Assembly: GCA_020056125.1 (NCBI GenBank)
Contig: JAGVIJ010000123.1
Coordinates: 1 to 8,584, forward strand
Source of the DNA: a bacterium
Lineage (GTDB): Bacteria > Patescibacteriota > Patescibacteriia > 2-12-FULL-60-25
Reading direction: 5' to 3'
Length of the DNA stretch: 8,584 nt
Shown: positions 1 to 6,422 of the stretch, in pieces
Layout: each line of letters starts with the position of its first letter
Position numbering within the stretch: position 1 is the stretch's first letter
Notes under the pieces: model-generated
The model's database searches: none
Seen by the model: only the letters and a program-made list of their open reading frames with translations
What the model was told of the DNA's origin: nothing
Program-made: the position numbers and the translations under genes

Positions 1-87
1 AACAATCGTCCAAGAAAGCTCCTTGACTATCAAACGCCCAATGAACGCTTCCTTGGGCTTGTGGGATCAGGAGTGGCGCATTGCTAA
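1..87 (+). CDS. IS30-family transposase, C-terminal end only (cut by window start)
   Basis: Frame 1 from the first base reads 28 codons and then TAA at 85-87. The peptide begins NNRPRKLLDYQTPNE, which I recognise as the conserved end of the DDE integrase-type domain of IS30-family transposases (family pattern roughly LNNRPRK-LG-KTPNE, usually followed by a short tail such as the VAHC seen here). The enzyme cuts and joins the ends of the insertion sequence. Only about a tenth of an expected 300-350 aa protein is visible, so the catalytic DDE residues cannot be checked and I cannot say whether the copy is intact. It converges on clpB, with 12 nt between the two stop codons. Recognition rests on a short stretch, but the motif is distinctive. 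Confidence 0.72.
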   Translation, partial: NNRPRKLLDYQTPNERFLGLVGSGVAHC

Positions 88-99
88 CTTGAATTCTTC
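1..99 (+). mobile_element. Right end of an IS30-like insertion sequence (boundary approximate)
   Basis: The transposase fragment implies that the right part of an IS30-family element enters the window. In this family the terminal inverted repeat lies very near or over the transposase stop. The stretch at about 73-97, containing GCGCATTGCTAACTTGAATT, has the look of such an end. The left end and target duplication lie outside the window, so the exact boundary cannot be fixed; it must lie close to the clpB stop codon. Confidence 0.5.
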
Positions 100-2733
100 T
101 CATTTAATAATGATCTTTCCTTTTTCCGCATCAACGGTCACGGTTGCGCCTTCGGAGATTTTACCTTCGATAATAGCCATGGATAGATCATCCAAAATCA
201 AATCCTGAATCGCGCGCTTGAGCGGACGTGCGCCGTATGACGGATTATAACCTTTTTCCGCAATCAATTTTTTCGCCTTATCCGAAAAGCTGACCGTGAT
301 ACGTTTGGCTTTTAAGCGTTCAGCCACAATCTGCAATTGCAAATCCACAATGCGCGCCAACTGTTTTTTATTCAAGGTTTGGAACATTACAATCTCATCC
401 AAGCGATTCAAAAATTCCGGACGGAAATGATCATGCAGCATGCCCATGACTTTATCTTTGATAGCCTCATCATTGGTTTTATCATTTTCCTCATCTCTAA
501 AACCGATCTCATCTGACTTGGTGCCCCAATCCAAAATCGTGTCCGACCCGATGTTGGACGTCATGATCACAATGGCATTCTTAAACGACACCACGCGGCC
601 TTTGCCGTCAGTCAGGCGGCCGTCATCCAAAACCTGCAACAAATTATTGAACACTTCGGGATGCGCTTTTTCAATCTCATCCAACAGCACCACGGAGTAG
701 GGGCGGCGGCGAATTTTCTCGGTTAATTGTCCGCCCTCTTCATAACCCACATAGCCCGGCGGCGAACCGATCATGCGCGAGACCGAATGTTTTTCCATAT
801 ATTCAGACATGTCCACGCGCACAATTGAATCCTCATTATCAAACATGACTTCGGCCAAAGCTTTGGCCAATTCAGTTTTGCCCACGCCGGTCGGTCCCAA
901 AAACAAGAACGAACCAATGGGGCGCTTTTCTTCACCGATGCCGGCGCGCGAACGACGCAAAGCATTGGACACAGCTTTAACCGCTTCAGCCTGACCAACC
1001 ACGCGCTTAGCCAACTCTTGTTCCAGTTTAGAGAGTTTAGCCGCTTCAGACTCCAACATGCGCGAAACCGGAATGCCGGTCCAACGCATAACCACATGCG
1101 CCACATCCTCATCAGTCACCGCATCTTTCAACAGGCCGCGTTCGCCCTGCATCTTTTTTAATTGCGCGTCCAACTCTTTCAACTTCTCGGTTTTGACCGG
1201 CAATTGTCCGTAGCGGATTTCAGAAACTTTTTCAAAATCTCCACTGCGCTCCGTAATCTCGGCCTGACTTTTTAATTTATCAATCTCTTCTTTAACTCCG
1301 CGCATCTGATTCAACACTTCTTTTTCCGCGATCCACGATAATTCCAACTCATGCGCTTTCTCCGACAATTCCGCCAACTTGCGCTCAACTATTTTGAGAC
1401 GCTCTTTGGATTCCGCATCTTCCTCTTTGGAGCGCGCGCGCTTTTCAATTTCCAAAGTCATGATCTCGCGCTTGAACTTGTCGAGTTTTTCCGGCATGGA
1501 ATCAATTTGCATGCGCAAAGCCGACGCCGCCTCGTCAATCAAGTCCACGGCCTTGTCCGGCAAAAAACGATCCGTGATATAGCGCGAGGATAAATTAGCC
1601 GCAGCCACCAGCGCCGCATCCGTGATGCGCACGCCATGATGCAATTCATATTTATCTTTGATGCCGCGCAAAATCGCCACCGTGTCGTCGAGCGACGGCT
1701 CTTTGACATACACCGGTTGAAAATGACGCTCCAGCGCAGAATCCTTTTCAATATACTTTTGATACTCTTTGAGCGTAGTGGCGCCAATCGCACGCAAACC
1801 GCCGCGAGCCAAAGCTGGTTTAAGCAAATTGGAAGCGTCCAAAGCTCCGCCCTCGCCCGTAGCGCCCGCGCCCACCAGCGTATGCAATTCATCAATAAAC
1901 AAAATAAACGCGCCATTGGAATTTTCCACCTCGCGAATCACAGTTTTTAAACGATCTTCAAATTCACCGCGAAATTTGGTTCCGGCGAGCAAGAGACCTA
2001 AATCCAGTGAGATGACACGTTTGTCTTTCAAACTTTCCGGCACATCATTAGCCACGATTCTTTGCGCCAAACCTTCAACGATCGCGGTTTTGCCGGTTCC
2101 GGCCTCGCCGATAAGCACCGGATTATTTTTGGTGCGGCGCGACAAAACTTGCATGACGCGGCGAATTTCTTCGTCGCGGCCGATGACCGGATCCAATTTT
2201 TCCTGGCGCGCCAACTCGGTCAAATCGCGGGAATATTTTTCCAGAGCCTGATATTTTCCTTCGGGCTCCGGCGAATCAACTTTGGTATTGCCGCGCACTT
2301 CCTTAAGCGCTTTGAGAATTGAATCCGTGGTTACGCCCTGCTGATTTAACATCTGCGCCGTGGCATCTTGGCCATCCACCAGAGCCAACAATAAATGTTC
2401 AGTGGAAATATATTCGTCTTTAAAATAGCGCGCAGCTTTTTCTGCGTTCATAAACGCGCGCACCGTGTCTTGCGATAAATGAATTTGCCCCAGACCGCCG
2501 GCCGGAGATAGGGTTTTGGGCAGATGCAAAAGCGCAGCATCAATCTCGCTTTTTAAACTGCGCAAATCAGTTTGCAATTTTTTTAAAATCGAAGGCACCA
2601 CGCCGCCTTCTTGGTCCAACAGAGCCGAGAGTAGGTGAGCGGTTTCCAGCGCCGGCTGGCCATTTCCCATGGCGATTTGATGCGCCGATTGAATGGCTTC
2701 TTGTGATTTTGTAGTAAAATTTTGCGGTAACAT
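100..2733 (-). CDS. clpB: ClpB ATP-dependent protein disaggregase
   Basis: This 877-aa protein is full length for ClpB. It is the cytoplasmic hexameric AAA+ disaggregase that threads aggregated proteins through its pore and works with DnaK/DnaJ/GrpE. The N-terminal substrate domain spans about residues 1-150. AAA-1 has Walker A GEAGTGKT (209-216), Walker B D281-E282 and an arginine finger near R336. The coiled-coil middle domain at about 400-535 includes the EKVSEIRYGQLP motif and separates ClpB from ClpA and ClpC. AAA-2 has Walker A GPTGVGKT (613-620), Walker B D685-E686, pore loop GYVGYEEGG (660-668) and sensor-2 GAR (834-836). The first pore loop is KFRGEFE, with Phe254 where Tyr is usual, a conservative change. 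The start is ATG at 2733, the MLPQNFTTKSQEA opening typical of the family; no good Shine-Dalgarno precedes it. The stop is TGA. Regulation is by a promoter overlapped by a CIRCE-like repeat. Confidence 0.98.
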   Translation of the reverse strand: MLPQNFTTKSQEAIQSAHQIAMGNGQPALETAHLLSALLDQEGGVVPSILKKLQTDLRSLKSEIDAALLHLPKTLSPAGGLGQIHLSQDTVRAFMNAEKAARYFKDEYISTEHLLLALVDGQDATAQMLNQQGVTTDSILKALKEVRGNTKVDSPEPEGKYQALEKYSRDLTELARQEKLDPVIGRDEEIRRVMQVLSRRTKNNPVLIGEAGTGKTAIVEGLAQRIVANDVPESLKDKRVISLDLGLLLAGTKFRGEFEDRLKTVIREVENSNGAFILFIDELHTLVGAGATGEGGALDASNLLKPALARGGLRAIGATTLKEYQKYIEKDSALERHFQPVYVKEPSLDDTVAILRGIKDKYELHHGVRITDAALVAAANLSSRYITDRFLPDKAVDLIDEAASALRMQIDSMPEKLDKFKREIMTLEIEKRARSKEEDAESKERLKIVERKLAELSEKAHELELSWIAEKEVLNQMRGVKEEIDKLKSQAEITERSGDFEKVSEIRYGQLPVKTEKLKELDAQLKKMQGERGLLKDAVTDEDVAHVVMRWTGIPVSRMLESEAAKLSKLEQELAKRVVGQAEAVKAVSNALRRSRAGIGEEKRPIGSFLFLGPTGVGKTELAKALAEVMFDNEDSIVRVDMSEYMEKHSVSRMIGSPPGYVGYEEGGQLTEKIRRRPYSVVLLDEIEKAHPEVFNNLLQVLDDGRLTDGKGRVVSFKNAIVIMTSNIGSDTILDWGTKSDEIGFRDEENDKTNDEAIKDKVMGMLHDHFRPEFLNRLDEIVMFQTLNKKQLARIVDLQLQIVAERLKAKRITVSFSDKAKKLIAEKGYNPSYGARPLKRAIQDLILDDLSMAIIEGKISEGATVTVDAEKGKIIIK

Positions 2734-2754
2734 AATTTGATTGGCTACCCTAAT

Positions 2755-2781
2755 TTAGCAGTCTCTAATATAGACTGCTAA
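2755..2781. promoter_or_regulatory. CIRCE-like HrcA operator of clpB
   Basis: The sequence shows TTAGCAGTC, a 9-nt spacer, then GACTGCTAA; the pairing in fact extends to 10 bp per arm (2755-2764 with 2772-2781). The CIRCE consensus bound by the heat-shock repressor HrcA is TTAGCACTC-N9-GAGTGCTAA. This site differs by one symmetrical base per arm and keeps the 9-nt spacing. It overlaps the -10 box and start point of the clpB promoter and lies 21 nt before the clpB ATG, as expected for repression relieved by heat. No hrcA is in the window. Confidence 0.85.
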
Positions 2782-2795
2782 TCAATTTTTGGCAA
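2767..2795 (-). promoter_or_regulatory. clpB promoter (sigma70-type)
   Basis: Reading the minus strand, -35 TTGCCA (2790-2795) is followed by a 17-nt spacer and -10 TATATT (2767-2772). Transcription should start near 2760, giving a leader of about 27 nt. The -10 box lies inside the CIRCE-like repeat, so HrcA binding would block polymerase. Confidence 0.7.
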
Positions 2796-2803
2796 GCAAG
2801 TAG

Positions 2804-2823
2804 GGGCGTGATTCATCGCGCCC
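2804..2823. repeat. Short GC-rich inverted repeat between lipoprotein gene and clpB
   Basis: GGGCGTG (2804-2810) pairs with CGCGCCC (2817-2823) across a 6-nt loop. As minus-strand RNA, the direction of the lipoprotein gene ending at 2838, the stem has one A-C mismatch and is followed by CUACUUG, not a U tract. At best it is a weak terminator for the lipoprotein message; it could be chance. Confidence 0.3.
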
Positions 2824-2837
2824 GTTTATTTGCCCAT

Positions 2838-3539
2838 CTAAAACTCCGTTACCGTCGGGCGCTCGATGGTAAACAATTCGTTGTAATCAAAATACTCAAC
2901 CTCCACCGATCCTTGGTCTGTGCTGGCGCTAATGAACTTGGGCAAACCATCAGCCACGCACACTGATAACTCAATGGCGCTTTCCGGCTCATTGGTGATA
3001 GTGGTTTGATATTTCTCGCAAGCGCGCAACAAATCTCGACCATGCGTCACCGTGGCGCCTTTGGGCAATTCTTGTTTAACTGCCGCGCGATCACCATCCA
3101 CGGCTGATTGGAACGCCTTGGACATGGCAGCTGCTACGGCCGGGGATTGCACCTGCATCCAAATTTTATCCGCCAATTTAACGTAGAGCGCATTGTTTAT
3201 GCCGATCACTTCACCCGCCTGATCTTCGCCGGAAATTTTTATCACCCCATGAAAACGATCGGGCTTAAGCACATCAATTTGCGCGCTGATCTTCTCTTTA
3301 TTGTTATCAATGGCGAGCTTGGCGCGAAAACTCTTAACCTCCTGAAAAGCCATAATGGCCGCGTTTAACTCGCGCAAATTTTTATCAGTTTCACTTTCCG
3401 TGTCAGTAGCGGTGTGCAGATAAGCCAGGTTGGCTGAATTTTCCGCGGGTTTGGTTTTATCTGCCGTGGAATTTTTGCGGCAACCCGCGCCGAGCAACGA
3501 TGTAGCCGCAATTAACATTAGAACAATGAAGTATCTCAT
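2838..3539 (-). CDS. Secreted lipoprotein, LolA/LppX-like fold suspected
   Basis: This is a 233-aa predicted lipoprotein. MRYFIVLMLIAATSLLGAGC is a short signal peptide with a positive residue, a hydrophobic core and a lipobox-like LGAGC, so Cys20 would be lipidated and the protein anchored outside the membrane. A polar linker (21-55) follows, then a beta-rich domain from about 58. Its pattern (VKSFRAKLAIDN, KPDRFHGVIKISG, ALYVKLADKIWMQV, then SVCVADGLPKFI) resembles LppX/LprG- and LolA-type lipid-binding proteins in general layout. Cys174 and Cys194 could form a disulfide. I do not recognise a specific family with certainty, and no ligand or role can be assigned. The start is ATG at 3539, directly before the signal peptide. 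It has its own promoter and is read in the same direction as clpB, which has a separate promoter, so the two need not be an operon. The stop is TAG. Confidence 0.85.
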   Translation of the reverse strand: MRYFIVLMLIAATSLLGAGCRKNSTADKTKPAENSANLAYLHTATDTESETDKNLRELNAAIMAFQEVKSFRAKLAIDNNKEKISAQIDVLKPDRFHGVIKISGEDQAGEVIGINNALYVKLADKIWMQVQSPAVAAAMSKAFQSAVDGDRAAVKQELPKGATVTHGRDLLRACEKYQTTITNEPESAIELSVCVADGLPKFISASTDQGSVEVEYFDYNELFTIERPTVTEF

Positions 3540-3543
3540 AATT

Positions 3544-3571
3544 TTTGCATTTTGAATTTTGCGCTTTGCAT
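3544..3571 (-). repeat. Four tandem heptanucleotide units in the lipoprotein leader
   Basis: Read on the plus strand the stretch is TTTGCAT, TTTGAAT, TTTGCGC, TTTGCAT without a break: four 7-nt units that share TTTG (CAAA on the coding strand) and vary in the last three bases. They fill nearly the whole 5' leader between the predicted start point (about 3573) and the ATG at 3539. An 11-codon reading frame beginning in the first unit (3571) ends at TGA 3538-3536, overlapping the lipoprotein ATG as ATGA. Confidence 0.6.
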
Positions 3572-3579
3572 TTCCTACC

Positions 3580-3588
3580 AGTATAGCA
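3580..3588 (-). promoter_or_regulatory. Extended -10 promoter of the lipoprotein gene
   Basis: On the minus strand the sequence is TGCTATACT, an extended -10 (TGn followed by TATACT at 3580-3585). No convincing -35 box lies 16-18 nt upstream, which extended -10 promoters tolerate. The start would be near 3573, about 34 nt before the ATG. Confidence 0.55.
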
Positions 3589-3624
3589 AATACGCACGAG
3601 ATTCGCCGAGTCAGCTGATTCCAG

Positions 3625-3654
3625 TTGGCTTTATGGCCATTTTCTGATTATACT
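3625..3654 (+). promoter_or_regulatory. Promoter of the rsmI-metG-cvpA-tatD operon, probably leaderless
   Basis: The -35 is TTGGCT (3625-3630), the spacer 18 nt and the -10 TATACT (3649-3654). Seven nt after the -10 box lies the rsmI ATG at 3661, so the transcript should begin at or within a base or two of the start codon. It is divergent from the lipoprotein promoter, with about 64 nt between the two -10 boxes. Confidence 0.65.
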
Positions 3655-3660
3655 ACGGGC

Positions 3661-4350
3661 ATGTCAGGAACATTATTTATCGTGGCCACGCCCATCGGCA
3701 ACCTGGCCGACCTCTCGCGCCGCGCCCTGGAAACATTGCAACAGGCTGATGTTATCGTGTGCGAGAACAACCGCGTCTCTTCGGTATTGTTGCGCGCGTA
3801 TGAAATTAAAAAACCTTTGGTGGGTTTGTTTGAGCACGCCTCAACCGAACGATTGGCTAATCTAACCGAACAGCTTTTGGCCGGAAAAAATTTGGCTTAT
3901 ATTTCCGATGCCGGTACGCCGGGCGTGAGTGATCCGGGCGGCAAGCTGGTGGCCACAGCGCTGGAACAGGGGATTAAAGTTTCGCCCATTCCCGGTCCAT
4001 CGGCCATGGCCGCAGCCATTTCGATTTGCGGATTTCCCATGCACGAATTTTCTTTTGTGGGTTTTGTGCCTAAAAAGAAAGGCCGCGAAACATTTTTTAA
4101 GGAACTGGCCGAGCGTGCATCAGCCTCAATCTTTTATGAATCCAAATACCGCATGGATAAAACTTTGGAGGCGCTAGCCAAACATTTGGCGCCCGAGCGT
4201 TTGCTTTTAGTGGCGCGCGAATTAACCAAAATGCATGAGACGCTGTATCGCGGAACCGTGGCGCAAGTCACGGAGCAGATCCACCAAACCAGTTCAAAAG
4301 GGGAATTCGTGATCGTTGTAGCGCCGGCGGGCTTCGGCTATACCGTATGA
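3661..4350 (+). CDS. rsmI: 16S rRNA (cytidine-1402-2'-O)-methyltransferase RsmI
   Basis: RsmI transfers a methyl group from SAM to the 2'-O of C1402 in the decoding centre of 16S rRNA. It belongs to the tetrapyrrole-methylase (SAM-MT class III) fold. Visible family motifs are FIVATPIGNL (6-15), YISDAGTPGVSDPG (80-93), PIPGPSA (109-115), a GF-P-KKKGRE stretch, FYESKYR and VARELTKMHETLYRG, with KGEFVIVV near the end. The usual EDTR motif reads ENNR here (35-38), an odd change. I chose the ATG at 3661, giving 229 aa: a TTG start at 3625 would lie in the -35 box and add residues unlike the family. The protein is about 50 residues shorter than E. coli RsmI and lacks its C-terminal extension. The stop TGA overlaps the metG start. 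Confidence 0.93.
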   Translation: MSGTLFIVATPIGNLADLSRRALETLQQADVIVCENNRVSSVLLRAYEIKKPLVGLFEHASTERLANLTEQLLAGKNLAYISDAGTPGVSDPGGKLVATALEQGIKVSPIPGPSAMAAAISICGFPMHEFSFVGFVPKKKGRETFFKELAERASASIFYESKYRMDKTLEALAKHLAPERLLLVARELTKMHETLYRGTVAQVTEQIHQTSSKGEFVIVVAPAGFGYTV

Positions 4351-5939
4351 AAAAATACTATATCACCACACCCATCTACTACGTGAACGATGAACCGCAC
4401 GTGGGGCACGCTTACACCACCACCGTGGCTGATGCTTTGGCGCGCTATCACAGTTTATGCGAGGAAAAAGTATTTTTCAGCGTGGGCGTGGATGAGAACA
4501 GCCAAAAAAATGTTCAGGCCATGAAAAGAGTGAAGGAGACTGATTTAACCGCTTATCTGGGGCGCATGTCTCAACTCTGGCAACGCAGTTGGGATGACTT
4601 GAATATTGCGTATGATCGTTTTATTCGCACCACGACAGATGAGCATCACCGGGCTGTAGAACGCTTTTGGAACGCGGTTAAAACCAGCGGCGATATTTAC
4701 GAAGGCTCATACGATGGGCTGTATTGCTTGGGTTGCGAGGCTTTCAAAACTGAAAATGAGCTGGTGGATAAAAAATGCCCGTTGCATCCCAACGCTGAAT
4801 TGCAACTCATCAAAGAGCGCAATTATTTTTTCCGGGCCTCGGCCTATCGCGAACAATTATTAAACTGGTTGGACAGTCATCCGAATTTTGTTCAACCCGA
4901 ATCGCGGCGCCATGAAATACGAAATTACATTCAAGATCATTTTGAAGATTTTTCCATTTCGCGCGAAGCTAAAAATTTGGAGACCGGCATTCCGGTGCCC
5001 GGCGATCCTGAACAGCGCATTTATGTTTGGTTTGACGCGCTGATCAATTATTTGACCGTGGTGGGATATGGCGCGGATGAGAATGAATTTAAAACTTGGT
5101 GGCCCGCAAATTTGCATTTGGTGGGAAAAGATATTATTAAATTTCATTGCGCACTCTGGCCGGCCATGCTCATGAGCGCAGCCAAATCCGATGCGCTATT
5201 ACGGGATGAAACCGGCGCCGCACTTTTACCCGAGAGTATTTTTGCGCATGGATTTTTTACGGTGCAAGGCCAAAAAATTTCCAAATCCCTGAATAATGCC
5301 GTGGATCCGCGCGACTTGATTCCTAAATATGGTTTGGATGCGGTGCGCTATTATCTACTGCGCGAAATTCCTTTTGGCGAAGATGGAGATTTTTCCATCG
5401 AGCGCTTGGAAGAGCGTTATGTTCATGATTTGGCTAACACTTTGGGCAACCTGCTCAACCGCGCTGTGGCCATGAGCCGAAAATATTTTAACGGCGCAGT
5501 TCCATTGGCATTATCGCATGATCCTGAATTTACTTTTGCGGATGAGTCGGGTGTAACCGCTTTGGCGCGCCGCTTTGATGAACATGTAAAACATAATCGT
5601 TTTGATTTGGCGTTGGAGGTGGTTTGGAATGGAAAAGATAAAAATTATGGTCTGTTGCAAGCTAATAAATTTATTGAAGACACTCAACCTTTCAAATTGA
5701 TCAAAACCGATCCTGAAGCCGTGGCTGTGATTCTTTATTCGCTGTTGGAATATTGTCGCGTGGTGGCTTGGTTGATTCAACCGGTCATGCCGCAAACCTC
5801 TTTGCAAATCATCGAGCAACTCGGTCAAAATGTTGAAGTGGAACAAAAGAAAAAATTAAGCGACTTAATCGCGTGGGGCGGGCTCAAACCCGGCGCCGCT
5901 CTGCCTGAACCAAAAATTCTTTTTAATAAATTAATCTAA
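4347..5939 (+). CDS. metG: Methionyl-tRNA synthetase
   Basis: This 530-aa class I aminoacyl-tRNA synthetase charges tRNA-Met with methionine using ATP in the cytoplasm. The N-terminus YYITTPIYYVNDEPHVGHAY carries the HIGH signature as HVGH (18-21), followed by GVDENSQKN. A zinc-knuckle-like insert has Cys127, Cys130, Cys144 and His147. The second signature is KISKS (310-314, the KMSKS loop) in GQKISKSLNN. The all-helical anticodon-binding domain covers about 365-480, with NKFIEDTQPF at 440-449. The protein stops at 530 aa and lacks the C-terminal EMAP/Trbp111-like tRNA-binding domain found in longer MetG proteins, which is common. Its ATG overlaps the rsmI stop (ATGA), so translation is likely coupled; cvpA starts 5 nt downstream. 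Confidence 0.97.
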   Translation: MKKYYITTPIYYVNDEPHVGHAYTTTVADALARYHSLCEEKVFFSVGVDENSQKNVQAMKRVKETDLTAYLGRMSQLWQRSWDDLNIAYDRFIRTTTDEHHRAVERFWNAVKTSGDIYEGSYDGLYCLGCEAFKTENELVDKKCPLHPNAELQLIKERNYFFRASAYREQLLNWLDSHPNFVQPESRRHEIRNYIQDHFEDFSISREAKNLETGIPVPGDPEQRIYVWFDALINYLTVVGYGADENEFKTWWPANLHLVGKDIIKFHCALWPAMLMSAAKSDALLRDETGAALLPESIFAHGFFTVQGQKISKSLNNAVDPRDLIPKYGLDAVRYYLLREIPFGEDGDFSIERLEERYVHDLANTLGNLLNRAVAMSRKYFNGAVPLALSHDPEFTFADESGVTALARRFDEHVKHNRFDLALEVVWNGKDKNYGLLQANKFIEDTQPFKLIKTDPEAVAVILYSLLEYCRVVAWLIQPVMPQTSLQIIEQLGQNVEVEQKKKLSDLIAWGGLKPGAALPEPKILFNKLI

Positions 5940-5944
5940 TTGTT

Positions 5945-6421
5945 ATGCTCATTCTTGAAATCATCTTAGCGCTTCTGTTGCTCGGCTTTGCCTCGTCCCG
6001 CTGCAAAGACGGATTAATTTTTACGCTGGGTCGGCTCATTGCCGTAGCCGCGGGTTTTATCGTGGCTAAACTTTGGTTTGCCAATGTCCAATTTATTTTC
6101 GCCTGGGTTCTACCAGCTAATTGGGCCGGACTCGCGGCGTTTATCGCAATTTTCGGCGCAGTGGATCGCGCAGTTCTCTTCATCTACGGCTTTATTGAAA
6201 GCGTTTTGAATATCATCGCGGGCCTGCCTCTGATCAAAACACTTAACAAGTGGTTGGGCGCAATCCTGGGTTTGGTGGAAGGCGCCATTGTTTTGGGCGC
6301 GCTCTCCTGGGTCATGGTGAATTTTAATTTGTGGCCCAAAATCACTCCGCTATTATTGCAATCTCAAGTGCTCAAATATGTAAACCAAGCCATGGAATTT
6401 GTTTTTAGTTTTGTTTTCTAA
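5945..6421 (+). CDS. CvpA-family inner-membrane protein
   Basis: This is a 158-aa hydrophobic protein with about four membrane segments (roughly 3-16, 27-45, 60-82 and 103-125). The layout matches the CvpA family (colicin V production protein): a short first helix, a charged turn (SSRCKDG, 17-23), a Gly-rich second helix (GRLIAVAAGFIVAKLW), and a final helix with G-L-EG-IVLGAL. CvpA proteins are linked to envelope homeostasis in Proteobacteria, but their molecular activity is unclear and I do not extend it to this organism. It is sandwiched between metG (5-nt gap) and tatD (1-nt gap) and is certainly co-transcribed. Assignment is by pattern; another small four-helix membrane family remains possible. 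Confidence 0.72.
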   Translation: MLILEIILALLLLGFASSRCKDGLIFTLGRLIAVAAGFIVAKLWFANVQFIFAWVLPANWAGLAAFIAIFGAVDRAVLFIYGFIESVLNIIAGLPLIKTLNKWLGAILGLVEGAIVLGALSWVMVNFNLWPKITPLLLQSQVLKYVNQAMEFVFSFVF

Positions 6422-6422
6422 C

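Noticed and set aside
36..58. Inverted repeat GCCCAA / TTGGGC as a clpB terminator
   Set aside because: The loop is 11 nt, no T run follows on either strand, and it lies within the transposase coding sequence.
771..1112. Alternative frames of 100 or more codons within clpB (also 1539-1916 and 1769-2251)
   Set aside because: They shadow the well-conserved clpB frame and have no recognisable motifs.
2804..2823. Rho-independent terminator after the lipoprotein gene
   Set aside because: In the lipoprotein transcript the stem has an A-C mismatch and lacks a U tract; kept only as an inverted repeat.
3536..3571. 11-codon upstream frame as a real leader peptide
   Set aside because: It arises from the heptamer repeat, its only AGG lies too close to its ATG, and the peptide has no attenuation-like codon run; noted in the repeat entry only.
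3625..3660. Upstream TTG start for rsmI
   Set aside because: It falls in the -35 box, adds 12 residues not seen in the family, and the ATG at 3661 leads directly into the conserved N-terminus.
4347..5939. KISKS in MetG as a damaged catalytic loop
   Set aside because: The second position of KMSKS commonly varies among class I synthetases, and all other motifs are intact.
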